Shown here piece by piece: positions 24,301 to 31,752 of a DNA stretch of 64,000 nucleotides; within the stretch, counting starts at the first letter, position 1, and each line of letters begins with the position of its first letter. The notes under the pieces are model-generated. The model searched no databases and was not told the DNA's origin. It worked only from the letters and a program-made list of their open reading frames with translations. A program made the position numbers and the translations under genes. The DNA comes from Actinomadura barringtoniae (GTDB lineage Bacteria > Actinomycetota > Actinomycetes > Streptosporangiales > Streptosporangiaceae): positions 1-64,000 of the forward strand of contig NZ_JAGEOJ010000012.1 in assembly GCF_017573505.1 (NCBI RefSeq). The letters run 5' to 3'.

Positions 24301-24930
24301 ACGCGCCCCCTCGCCGTCCTCCCAGAGCAACCCCAGCCGGGGCCCCAGCTCATAGCCGCGACGCTGCTCGAACTCGGCGGCGAACGACGGCGTCCAGGTC
24401 GGCAGGGCGGGCAGCTCGTCCTGGAACGACCCGACGATCACCTTGCCGAACCGGTGCCCCAGCCGCCGTTCGAACTCGCCGTGCACCCGGTCCAGCAGCT
24501 CGGCGCACGCGTCCGCCGACAGGTAGTCGAAGCCGCGCACCTCCACGCCGCCGTCCCGGGTGAGCCACTGCCCCGCGTACTCGGGCACGTCGCGCACGAG
24601 CCGGGCCTGCAGCGCCGCGCCCGAGAAGCCGAGCTGGTCGTAGAACCACAGCGCCACGCCCAGTTCGGCGGCGTCGTCGCACACCCCGTCGAGCAGTTCC
24701 CACCATTCCTCGGAGAAGAACGCGGGCACGTCCGCGTCCGCGCCGAACATCGGCCCTGACGGCGCCAGGTTCAGTACGACCAGGTTGTGCACGCCGCCCT
24801 CGGCGAAGCGCTCCAGCTGGTCGCGCAGGCGCCGCCGATCGAGCCGTTCGCCGCTCCACCACCAGATCGGCGCAGGTGAGTACGCGCGGGGCGGTGACTC
24901 CAGCACCTCCCGCAGGATCGCAGGGATCAT
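21331..24930 (-). CDS. GH106-like glycoside hydrolase, probable alpha-L-rhamnosidase
   Basis: 1199 aa, no signal peptide. The N-terminus (SPAPIWWWSGERLDRRRLRDQLERFAEGGVHNLVVL, FSEEWWELLDGVCDDAAELGVALWFYDQLGFSG) has the pattern of the GH106 catalytic barrel, and the middle contains GWGGTLEETFDWLLPWLRAGATLYNPHATYY. The C-terminal 350 residues contain beta-sandwich modules ending VNGHAAGVRICAPYRFDVGAALVPGANEIEVLVYGTL, the jelly-roll common to such enzymes. GH106 enzymes cleave alpha-L-rhamnosyl linkages. ATG 24930 overlaps the upstream permease stop (ATGA). Being cytoplasmic, it should act on imported oligosaccharides. I could not assign the catalytic Glu. Confidence 0.8.
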   Translation of the reverse strand: MIPAILREVLESPPRAYSPAPIWWWSGERLDRRRLRDQLERFAEGGVHNLVVLNLAPSGPMFGADADVPAFFSEEWWELLDGVCDDAAELGVALWFYDQLGFSGAALQARLVRDVPEYAGQWLTRDGGVEVRGFDYLSADACAELLDRVHGEFERRLGHRFGKVIVGSFQDELPALPTWTPSFAAEFEQRRGYELGPRLGLLWEDGEGARGVRRDYHLTRSELAEEAFFRPLAAWHERHGLLHGCDQQDPARAGLPVDGVRLYADYARTHRWFGAPGSDHHGDARIHSSLAHLYGRDRTWIEAFHSSGWGGTLEETFDWLLPWLRAGATLYNPHATYYTTKAGWWEWAPPSTDWRQPYWAHYKVFADAVSRLCAALSLGRHVCDVAVLFPTATAQAGSRLDGVDEDAARAQEIYRALVGDMAWFAMAPGELDRLRIDADVVDDDSVQRSAVVDGRLTVADESYATVLLPGCTVLEGATVQRLVELIEQGGRVIAIGSPPREVIGDGDVVRLAELIEVVADVDGLGPLLEAGRRVHAPLPVLVREVDGTTVVFVTASASMASRVSVGRPGERGADLGWLDVTYDFDPDRYVREMPLRVEGVSGPAYLLSPFGGRPRPLASTPDGTTLVPFDEGPAALVVFPGGDRAEPPAAAAPERSVDLGSAWEMELVPTLDNAWGDFARPIGEAVGVECWGLRHRLKDKGRWSEAHATFGPHGVWRVGDGDGVRWRTAEYSDSRGIRKDPIHRDVLGPKGHVPEEFLDFGEVAAGERVTFRARLTVPGSGYLAIGAPAAKEALVDGVALRLDDRGYLAIAADRLGAGDHDVELRLVPDEDLTLRAHVAVVTDPVRYRRPEWMTAEGTGPVAFTTTLSSAGTLQVASAAPCRILVDGAEAGRQGGFDPYEELDVPRVGRYEVPAGELTLVVDGGAVLVDGVAVSGTGWTASRDGVAVPVVPRRRQHGDPAALHLHRRPHPLPGAAWLEDAPDTGIVLPSRLAVPDEGSRVEWLRCEVPPGAIQMTLEVNGQLLGVLVDDRPCSFHGERGRVEVTLPGNRSGARTAVLRVLTRPGHRAGAALAGPVRFGVGPGTIELGDWESAGLSGYSGGVRYRRRLDLPETPGPATLDLGKVRGTAEVTVNGHAAGVRICAPYRFDVGAALVPGANEIEVLVYGTLAPYLDDVSPTHFVFSGQRVSGLFGPVHLRSPS

Positions 24931-25754
24931 CCCTTCAGCCCGCTCGCGAAGCCCTTGATGACGTACCGCTGCAGCACCAGGAAGATCACGATGATCGGCA
25001 GCGCGCCGAGCACGAGCCCGGCGAAGACCAGGCCGTAGTCCGACACGTACTGCCCGACGAACGCGAAGATCCGCACCGGTACCGTCTCGCGCGCCGATCC
25101 GCCCAGGTAGAGCAGCGGCGTGAAGAAGTCGTTCCAGACGAAGACCGCGTTCAGGATCAGCACGGTGCCGGTGATCGGCCGCAGCAGCGGGAACACCACC
25201 CGGGTGAACGCCTGCAGATGCCCGGCGCCGTCGATCATCGCGGCGTTGGCGTAGTCGGCCGGCAGCGCCCGGATGAACCCGGTGTAGAGGAAGATCGTGA
25301 ACGGCAGCTGGATGCCGGTGTAGAAGACGATCATCCCCTGGTAGGTACCGAGCAGCCCCATCGAGTCGACCAGCTTGAACAGCGGGATCATGCCGAGCTG
25401 GAACGGCAGCACGATGCCGAGCAGGAACAGCACGTACAGCCCGAAGCCGAGCCGCGAGCCGCACCGCGCCAGGAAGTAGGCGGCGAACGACCCGATCAGG
25501 ATGAGCACCACCAGGCTCGCGATCGTGATCACCGTGCTGTTCAGCAGCGCCGAGCCGAGCGAGGCCCGCGACCACGCGTCGGAGAAGTTGCCGAACGTGG
25601 GCGAGGTCGGCGGCGACAGCGGCGCCGACGCGATCTGGTGCTTGTCCTTCAGCGACAGCGTGACCAGGGCGTACACCGGGAACAGGAACGCCAGCGCCAC
25701 CGCGATCATCACCAGTTCCAGCAGGAACGTGCGGAACCCGTACCGCAGGCTCAT
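24927..25754 (-). CDS. ABC sugar transporter permease, MalG type
   Basis: 275-aa integral membrane permease of the CUT1 carbohydrate family, with about six helices and the EAA loop NAAMIDGAGHLQAFTRVVFPLLRP. The second hallmark is NAVFVWNDFFTPLLYL. It pairs with the MalF-type permease upstream (ATGA overlap, ATG 25754) and the lipoprotein encoded before it. No ATPase gene is in the operon; as usual for CUT1 systems in actinomycetes, a shared MsiK-type ATPase is presumably encoded elsewhere. Confidence 0.93.
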   Translation of the reverse strand: MSLRYGFRTFLLELVMIAVALAFLFPVYALVTLSLKDKHQIASAPLSPPTSPTFGNFSDAWSRASLGSALLNSTVITIASLVVLILIGSFAAYFLARCGSRLGFGLYVLFLLGIVLPFQLGMIPLFKLVDSMGLLGTYQGMIVFYTGIQLPFTIFLYTGFIRALPADYANAAMIDGAGHLQAFTRVVFPLLRPITGTVLILNAVFVWNDFFTPLLYLGGSARETVPVRIFAFVGQYVSDYGLVFAGLVLGALPIIVIFLVLQRYVIKGFASGLKG

Positions 25755-26731
25755 GAGGTCACCTCCCGGCCGCGCAGGTAGTAGATCTGGACCATCGACA
25801 CGGCCGCGACGAACAGCGCGAGCACCAGCGCGATCGCCGTGCTGTAGCCGTAGTTGCCGAACACGAACGCCTGCTTGTAGAGGACCGTCGACAGGGTCTC
25901 GCTGGCGTGCCCGGGGCCGCCGCTGGTCGCGGCGTACACCTGGTCGAACAGCTTCAGCCCGCCGATGCTCGACAGCATCACGTTGATCGTGACGGCGGGC
26001 GCCAGCAGCGGCCAGGTCACGTGCCGGAACCGCTGGAACCGCCCGGCGCCGTCGATCATCGCGGCCTCGTGCAGCTCGGCCGGGACGCCCTCCAGGCCCG
26101 CCAGGAAGATGACCATCGAGTAGCCGGCGAACTGCCAGACCACCATCCCCGCCACCGACCACAGAGCCAGCGACGGGTCGCCGAGCCAGTCCTGCCGCAG
26201 CCCGCCGAGCCCGACCGCGCCGAGGATGCCGTTCAGGCCGGCGTCCGGCGCGGGGTTGTAGACGTACTTCCAGAGGAAGGCGACCATGACCGGGCTGACG
26301 ACGGCGGGCGCGAAGAAGATCACCCGCAGCACGGTCCTGGACTTGATGTGGGTGTGCACGCCGAGCGCGAGCAGCAGCCCGATCCCGTTCTGCACGACCA
26401 CGATCGCGATGGTGAGCAGCAGCGTGTTGGTGAGCGAGCCGCGCGCGGCGTCGTCGTGCCACAGCTTCTGGAAGTTGTCGAACCCGTTGAACGACTTGTC
26501 GCCGATGCCGTTCCAGTCGGTGAAGGCGTACAGCACGCCGGACGCGCTCGGGTAGAGCACGACCAGCACGTACACCAGCAGGGCGGGCGCGGCGAACCAC
26601 CACGGCGGCGTGAGCGGTCCGGCGCGCAGGCGGCGCCGGCGCCGGGGCGGTGCGGCGGGGCCGCCCGCGGTGGGGCGGCCCTTGCCACTCGTCGGCGGCG
26701 AGGCCGTGGCGCGAGAAGCGGTGGGGGTCAC
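25751..26731 (-). CDS. ABC sugar transporter permease, MalF type
   Basis: 326-aa permease with a proline/arginine-rich cytoplasmic N-terminus (APPRRRRRLRAG) and about six helices. The EAA motif is HEAAMIDGAGRFQRFRHVTWPLLAP. GTG 26731 begins 3 nt after the binding-protein stop. It forms a heteromeric channel with the downstream permease. Confidence 0.92.
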   Translation of the reverse strand: MTPTASRATASPPTSGKGRPTAGGPAAPPRRRRRLRAGPLTPPWWFAAPALLVYVLVVLYPSASGVLYAFTDWNGIGDKSFNGFDNFQKLWHDDAARGSLTNTLLLTIAIVVVQNGIGLLLALGVHTHIKSRTVLRVIFFAPAVVSPVMVAFLWKYVYNPAPDAGLNGILGAVGLGGLRQDWLGDPSLALWSVAGMVVWQFAGYSMVIFLAGLEGVPAELHEAAMIDGAGRFQRFRHVTWPLLAPAVTINVMLSSIGGLKLFDQVYAATSGGPGHASETLSTVLYKQAFVFGNYGYSTAIALVLALFVAAVSMVQIYYLRGREVTS

Positions 26732-26734
26732 TGG

Positions 26735-28018
26735 CTACTTCTTCCGGTAGGTCTCATCCAGCTTCGCGAGCCCCTTGGCGATCGTGGTCTTCCCGCCGAG
26801 CAGCTCCTGCACGAGCGCGAAGTGGGCCGGCTGGATCTCGGCGTTCGGCCAGTTCTGGTCCATGAACGGGACCGCCTTGTTGCCGTCCATGAACGGCAGG
26901 AACGGGTTCAGCACCGGGTCGATCTTGGAGCCGGCGTCGCGGACCAGCGGGACGCAGGCGACGGCCTCGGCGTACTTGTTGATGTTCTGCTGATCGCCGA
27001 GGAACTCCAGGAACGCCTTGGCGTTGTCGGCCTTCTTGCTGCGGGCGCTCACGCCGAGCCCGACCACCACACCGGCCGGGATCCACACCTCGGCGGCGTT
27101 GTCGGCGCCGGGCAGCGGGAACATCGACAGGTCGTCGGGGCTGGAGGCGGCCTTGCGGAAGTCGGGCAGCACGGCCGAGACCTGGATCGCCATCGCGGCC
27201 TTGCCGGTCGCGACCATCGAGGTCTGCTGCTCGAAGGTCGTGCCGTTCGGGTTGTCGTTGAAGAAGCCGCGCTTCTGCAGCTCCAGGTACATCTCCAGCG
27301 CCTGCGTCCAGCCGGACTGGGCGAACGTCGCCGAGCCCGCCTTCATCTGCTGGTCGAACTGCGGGTTCTTGGCGTAGACGGTCGAGGGCACCAGAGCGTA
27401 GGTGATCAGCTGGGTGACCCACGGGGTCTGGGCGCCGAGCGCGATCGGCACCTTGCCCTTCTTCTTGATCTTGTCGCAGACCTGGAGGAACTCGGTCCAG
27501 GTCTTGGGCGGCTCGACCCCGGCCTCCTGGAAGACCTTCTTGTTGTAGATCGCGCCGATGACGCTGGCGCCGGCCGAGTAGATGAAGGTCTTGCCGTCGT
27601 TCTGGAACGCGGGTTTGAAGTTGGCCGGGATCTTCTGCGTCCACGCCTGGCCGCTGAGGTCGGCGAGCAGCCCGGCCTGGGAGATCTGCACCATGCTCAT
27701 CGCGCTGCCGTTGCCCGGGTAGACCACGTGCACGTCGGGGGCGTTGCCCGCGCCGAGCTGGGTGCGCAGCGAGGTCTGCACCTGGTCGGTCGGGGCGTAG
27801 GAGGTGGTGAACTTGCTCTTGGTGTAGGCCTTGGTCAGCAGGTCGAGCGGCTTCTGCTGGTCGGCGACGCCGACCAGCTTCAGGGGGCCGCTGCTGCTGG
27901 ACGACCCGCCGCAGGCCGCGGCCAGTGTCGCCGGCATCGCGGCCAGCGCGACCGCTCCGCCGGACGCGCGCAGGAAGCCGCGGCGGCTGAGGGCCGTCCT
28001 CTCGAACGACGATGTCAT
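26735..28018 (-). CDS. Sugar-binding lipoprotein of the ABC importer
   Basis: 427-aa family-1 extracellular solute-binding protein. The N-terminus combines a Tat-like SRRGFLRASGG with a lipobox (LAAAC), so it is probably a lipoprotein on the outer face of the membrane. A Ser-rich linker (GGSSSSSG) follows. ATG 28018 has GAGGAGGA upstream and overlaps the GH78 stop as ATGA. The flanking GH78 and GH106 genes suggest that rhamnose-containing oligosaccharides are the ligand (inference). Confidence 0.92.
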   Translation of the reverse strand: MTSSFERTALSRRGFLRASGGAVALAAMPATLAAACGGSSSSSGPLKLVGVADQQKPLDLLTKAYTKSKFTTSYAPTDQVQTSLRTQLGAGNAPDVHVVYPGNGSAMSMVQISQAGLLADLSGQAWTQKIPANFKPAFQNDGKTFIYSAGASVIGAIYNKKVFQEAGVEPPKTWTEFLQVCDKIKKKGKVPIALGAQTPWVTQLITYALVPSTVYAKNPQFDQQMKAGSATFAQSGWTQALEMYLELQKRGFFNDNPNGTTFEQQTSMVATGKAAMAIQVSAVLPDFRKAASSPDDLSMFPLPGADNAAEVWIPAGVVVGLGVSARSKKADNAKAFLEFLGDQQNINKYAEAVACVPLVRDAGSKIDPVLNPFLPFMDGNKAVPFMDQNWPNAEIQPAHFALVQELLGGKTTIAKGLAKLDETYRKK

Positions 28019-30687
28019 GTGTCCTCCTCGTTAAGGTCCGCCGTACGGCGGTAGTCCGCCGTGAAGCGGTAGTCCCCCGAAGTCACGTGGCAGCGGAGCG
28101 TTCCTGGCTCGCTGCCGAGAATCCGAACCCCGGCCGCCTCCGCCGCCGGGACACCGCCCTCGCGCACGGCGGCGGGATCGGCCGCCGGGATGTGCACGGT
28201 GGCGGTCGCGCCGGGCGGCACGGTCACCTCCAGCGCGAACCCGCCGTCCTCGCGGGTCCATGCGGTGGCGACGGTGCCGCGCACCGACTCGTAGGTGGCG
28301 CGAGCCCAGGTGAGCTCGCCGAGCCGGGGGCGGATCACCAGCTCGCGGTAGCCCGCCGAGCCGGGCGCCTGAGCGAGACCGGCGACGCCCTCGTAGAGCC
28401 ATTCGCCGATCGAGCCGAGCGCGTAGTGGTTGAAGGAGTTCATGGCGGCGGCCTGGAACCCGCGCTCGTCGCTGTAGCCGTCCCAGCGTTCCCAGATCGT
28501 GGTGGCGCCGTGCCGCAGCGGGTAGAGCCACGACGGCGGGTCGGTCCGGCGCAGCAGCGCGTGCGCGAGATCGGCGTGGCCGTGCGCGTCGAGCACCGGC
28601 GCGATCAGACCGACACCGAGGAACCCGGTGGTCACGCCCGGCCCGGCCTGCTCGACCAGCTCCACGAGCCGTTCGACGGCGCGCGGGATCAGTGCGGCGG
28701 GCAGCAGGTCGAAGGCCAGGGCCAGCAGGTACGCGGTCTGGGTGTCGCCCTCGATCCGGCCGTCGGCGCCTACGAACCGTTCGGTGAACGTCTTGCGGAT
28801 GTGGGCGGCCAGCGTCCCGTAGCGCTCGGCCTCTTCCGAACGGCCGAGGACCTCGGCGGCGCGTGCCGTCAGCTCCGTGCTGCGCGCGAAGTACGCGGTG
28901 GCGACGACGTCGCGCGGGGTCGGGGTGGGCGCGAGCCAGTCGGCGAAGTGCGGGCCGACGCGGCGGCTCCACACCAGGTCGGGGTTGTGCCGGTGAACGA
29001 AGTCGACCCACGCGCACATCGCGCCGAGGTTGTCGGCGAGGAAGCCCTCGTCCCCGTACACCCGGTAGAGGTGCCAGGGCACCAGGACCCCGGCGTCGCC
29101 CCAGCCGGGCGCGCCCTCGTCGGCGACGCCCGCCAGCCGCGGCGCGACGTTGGTGAAGGCGCCGTCGGGCGCCTGGGCGCCGCGCACCTCGCGCAGCCAG
29201 CCGCGGAAGAACGCGGCGACGTCGGCGTTCAGGCACGCGGTCGGCAGGAAGACCTGGGCGTCGGCGAGCCAGCCGAGCCGCTCGTCGCGCTGCGGGCAGT
29301 CGGTGGGGACGCTGACGAAGTTGCCCCGCTGGCCCCAGCCGATCGCGCGGTAGAGCCGTTCGACATCGGGGTCCGAGCAGGCGAAGTCGCCGGCCCACGG
29401 GGTGTCGCTGTGCAGGACCACACCGGTGAGGTCGGCGGCCTCCAGCTCGGCGAGGCCGCTCACCTCGGCGTAGCGGAAGCCGTGGTACGTGAAGCGCGGC
29501 TCGAAGATCACATCGGCGTCCTCGCCCGCGATGAGGACGTCCGTGGCAGCCGCCGTGCGCAGATTGTCGGTGTAGAGCAGGCCGCCGGAGTCCAGCGCCT
29601 CGCCGTGCCGGATCACGACTCGCGCGCCGCGCGTCAGCCCGCGCGCGGTCAGGCGTACGCGACCCGCGAAGTTCTGCCCGAAGTCGACCAGGTGCTTCCC
29701 ATCGGCCTGCCGGGTCACCGACCGGGGCGCCAGCTCTTGAAGGGCGCGGACTGGCTCGGTGACCGACGCGGTGAGCAGCGAGTGGTCGGCGTCGATCACC
29801 TGCGCGGGCAGCCAGTCGCCGGGCGGCTCGCGCCGCAGGTCGTGGCACTCCCCCATCAGCAGGTCGGCGTAGCGGACGGGTGAACGGGCGGTCTGCCAGC
29901 CGTCATCGGTGGCGATGACCTCGGTGGTGCCGTCGGCGTGCTCGATGTGAAGTTCGGCGAGCAGCTGTGGGAACGTTCCGTAGTGCGCGCCGGAGCGGCG
30001 CGGATCGAAGCCCACGAAGCCGCTCCACCAGCCGTCGGCGATCGTCGCGGCGAGGACGTTCTCGCCCGGTCGCACCAGGGTGGTCACGTCGTAGACCTGG
30101 TAGTCGATGCGGTCGCGGTAGTCGGTCCAGCCGGGCGCGAGCTCGGCGTCGCCGACGCGGACGCCGCCCAGCTCCATCTCGTAGAGGCCCCGCGCGGTGA
30201 CGTAGAGCCGGGCGCGCGTCGGCGCGGAGGCCGTGGTGAACGGGCGCCGCAGCCGGATCGCGGGCTCGAGGCCGTGGTCGGCGAGGGCCAGCTCCCCCTC
30301 CTCGGGGGCGTCGACCACGGTGAGCGCCGAGCGGTCGTGTGTGATCCAGGAGGCCGTCCAGCCGGACGGGCCGAGCATGCCGGTCTCGAACCAGGACTCG
30401 GCCTCGGCCACCTCACCGTCGGTGTCGGTGACCTCGACGTGCCAGTGGTAGCGGGTGCGGGGGCGCAGCGGCGTCCCGCCGTAGGTGACGGTGACGGCCG
30501 CGGGATCGGTGACCAGGCCGGAGTCCCAGACATGCGTTCCGTCCTGCGCGCGCACGCGGACGCGGTGAGCGGCCGGCGCCACGCCGCGCCGGCCGCCGCT
30601 CAGCCGCCATGACAGCGCGGGAGCGGGCTCGTCGACGCCCAGGGGTTCGACCCTGTGGCCGCAACGCAGTCCGTAAGGCTCCAGCAC
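28015..30687 (-). CDS. Alpha-L-rhamnosidase, GH78 (no signal peptide)
   Basis: 890-aa GH78 enzyme releasing terminal alpha-L-rhamnose. Order: N-terminal Fn3-like (PALSWRLSG, WDSGLV), beta-sandwich (RLYVTARGLYEMELGGVRVGD), Bac_rhamnosid (FGQNFAGRVRL), the six-hairpin catalytic barrel with TDCPQRDERLGWLADAQ carrying the acidic residues, and a C-terminal domain with RATYESVRGTVATAW. GTG 30687 is chosen since homology begins there; no good Shine-Dalgarno is visible, so GTG 30690 or TTG 30699 are possible. The C-terminus carries an 18-bp in-frame duplication (DYRFTA/DYRRTA). It is the first gene of the operon that also holds the importer, GH106 and PhoD. Without a signal it should act in the cytoplasm. 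Confidence 0.92.
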   Translation of the reverse strand: MLEPYGLRCGHRVEPLGVDEPAPALSWRLSGGRRGVAPAAHRVRVRAQDGTHVWDSGLVTDPAAVTVTYGGTPLRPRTRYHWHVEVTDTDGEVAEAESWFETGMLGPSGWTASWITHDRSALTVVDAPEEGELALADHGLEPAIRLRRPFTTASAPTRARLYVTARGLYEMELGGVRVGDAELAPGWTDYRDRIDYQVYDVTTLVRPGENVLAATIADGWWSGFVGFDPRRSGAHYGTFPQLLAELHIEHADGTTEVIATDDGWQTARSPVRYADLLMGECHDLRREPPGDWLPAQVIDADHSLLTASVTEPVRALQELAPRSVTRQADGKHLVDFGQNFAGRVRLTARGLTRGARVVIRHGEALDSGGLLYTDNLRTAAATDVLIAGEDADVIFEPRFTYHGFRYAEVSGLAELEAADLTGVVLHSDTPWAGDFACSDPDVERLYRAIGWGQRGNFVSVPTDCPQRDERLGWLADAQVFLPTACLNADVAAFFRGWLREVRGAQAPDGAFTNVAPRLAGVADEGAPGWGDAGVLVPWHLYRVYGDEGFLADNLGAMCAWVDFVHRHNPDLVWSRRVGPHFADWLAPTPTPRDVVATAYFARSTELTARAAEVLGRSEEAERYGTLAAHIRKTFTERFVGADGRIEGDTQTAYLLALAFDLLPAALIPRAVERLVELVEQAGPGVTTGFLGVGLIAPVLDAHGHADLAHALLRRTDPPSWLYPLRHGATTIWERWDGYSDERGFQAAAMNSFNHYALGSIGEWLYEGVAGLAQAPGSAGYRELVIRPRLGELTWARATYESVRGTVATAWTREDGGFALEVTVPPGATATVHIPAADPAAVREGGVPAAEAAGVRILGSEPGTLRCHVTSGDYRFTADYRRTADLNEEDT
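28029..28073 (-). repeat. 18-bp in-frame duplication at the GH78 C-terminus
   Basis: On the minus strand GACTACCGC, three codons, then GACTACCGC again 18 bp later. This gives DYRFTA followed by DYRRTA just before the final residues. The unit contains no stop codon, unlike the other 3'-end repeats. Confidence 0.65.
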
Positions 30688-30714
30688 CACTATCACAACC
30701 AAACTGTGAAGATA

Positions 30715-30740
30715 ACGCTCAATAATGTGAGATTGAGCGT
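30715..30740. promoter_or_regulatory. Inverted repeat over the GH78 operon -10 region
   Basis: ACGCTCAA (30715-30722) and TTGAGCGT (30733-30740) form an 8-bp inverted repeat with a 10-bp loop. It overlaps the predicted -10 box (30736-30741), so a bound protein would block transcription of the GH78/importer operon. Confidence 0.6.
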
Positions 30741-30765
30741 AAGAGTGGGCTGTGACGAGTGTCAA
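30736..30765 (-). promoter_or_regulatory. Promoter of the GH78/importer/GH106 operon (TTGACA-18-TACGCT)
   Basis: On the minus strand: -35 TTGACA (30765-30760), 18-bp spacer, -10 TACGCT (30741-30736). It sits in a visibly AT-richer island (30690-30910) that contrasts with the surrounding coding DNA. Confidence 0.65.
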
Positions 30766-30878
30766 GATGTTAACAACGCCACTTTTAAGGCGTTATGAGG
30801 ATGGTAAGAGTGCAGTTCAGAGCGCGTTCTCAGCGCACGCCAAAGCCCGCCACCCCAAAGAAGGGCAGCGCGTTAAAA

Positions 30879-30933
30879 GAGATGTGATAAACGCACATCT
30901 CACATCTATGCGGTGACCCGGAACCTCACATCT
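30879..30933. promoter_or_regulatory. Operator cluster of AGATGTG half-sites, overlapping the deoR-type stop
   Basis: GAGATGTG (30879-30886) and CACATCTC (30894-30901) form an inverted repeat with a 7-nt spacer. CACATCT recurs directly at 30901-30907 and 30927-30933. The last copy contains the stop codon of the DeoR-type gene. Direct and inverted heptamers of this kind suit a DeoR-family regulator; which protein binds is inferred from adjacency. Confidence 0.6.
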
Positions 30934-31714
30934 CGGCCAGTTCGTAGGTCACCTTGTGCTCGTCGAACTCGCTCAGCGCCTGGGGGCCGGCCTCGTCATC
31001 GACAATCACGAGGTCGAACGCCGACAGCGGCACCACCCGGTGCAGCGCCACGCGGTTCAGCTTGGAATGGTCGATCAGCAGCACGCTGCGCACCGCGGCC
31101 TCGAGCATCGCCCGCTTCACCGAGACGATCCGCTGCTCCTGGTGGTAGGCGAACCCGCCCGACACCGCCGAGGTCGACACGAAGCACAGGTCCACGTTCA
31201 GCGCGCCGATCGCGTCCACGCACGAGACGCCGAGGAACGAGTCGTGCAGCGGGTCGTAGTCGCCGCCGAGCGCCATCAGCCGGATGTCGCGCTCGCGCGC
31301 GAGCAGGTTGATCGCCTCCAGGAAGTTGGTGATCACCGTCAGCGGGGTGATCCCGATCAGCCGGCGGGCCAGCGCGAGCGCCGTGGTGGAGTCGTCGAGC
31401 ATGACCGCCATCCCCGGCTCGACCAGCGCGGCGGCCTTCTCGGCGATCGCGTCCTTGGCCGGGCCCATCGCGTTCATGCGGAACGCGACGTTGCTCTCGA
31501 ACACCCCCGACGGCTGCGCGGTGACGCCGCCGCGGTGCTTGCGCACGATGCCCTGCCGCTCCAGCTCGTCCAGGTCGCGGTGGATCGTCATGAGGCTGAC
31601 GTCGAACCGCTCGGCGAGGTCGGCTGCGGTGAGCGACCCCGCGTGCAGCACGAGGTCGGCGATGTCCTGCCTACGGCGCTCGGGCCCGCGGCGGCGGCTG
31701 GTGTCCTTGGTCAT
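30926..31714 (-). CDS. DeoR/GlpR-family transcriptional regulator
   Basis: 262 aa. N-terminal winged helix-turn-helix (ADLVLHAGSLTAADLAERFDVSLMTIHRDLDELERQGIVRKHRGG) and a C-terminal DeoRC sugar-phosphate sensor domain (AVMLDDSTTALALARRL, LTVITN, LMALGGDYDP, VDLCFVSTSAV, LLIDHSKL). DeoR regulators usually respond to a phosphorylated intermediate; rhamnulose-1-phosphate would fit this locus (inference). ATG 31714 has GGAGG 9 nt upstream. It lies between the AEC gene and the GH78/importer operon, all on the same strand. Confidence 0.92.
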   Translation of the reverse strand: MTKDTSRRRGPERRRQDIADLVLHAGSLTAADLAERFDVSLMTIHRDLDELERQGIVRKHRGGVTAQPSGVFESNVAFRMNAMGPAKDAIAEKAAALVEPGMAVMLDDSTTALALARRLIGITPLTVITNFLEAINLLARERDIRLMALGGDYDPLHDSFLGVSCVDAIGALNVDLCFVSTSAVSGGFAYHQEQRIVSVKRAMLEAAVRSVLLIDHSKLNRVALHRVVPLSAFDLVIVDDEAGPQALSEFDEHKVTYELAEM

Positions 31715-31752
31715 GGGTCAGATCCTCCCGCGAAGCCCCGCACGCGTGCGCC

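Noticed and set aside
21331..25575. One giant protein joining a permease region to the GH106-like enzyme
   Set aside because: The upstream part is the wrong frame of the MalG-type permease; the ATGA overlap at 24927-24930 marks the real boundary.
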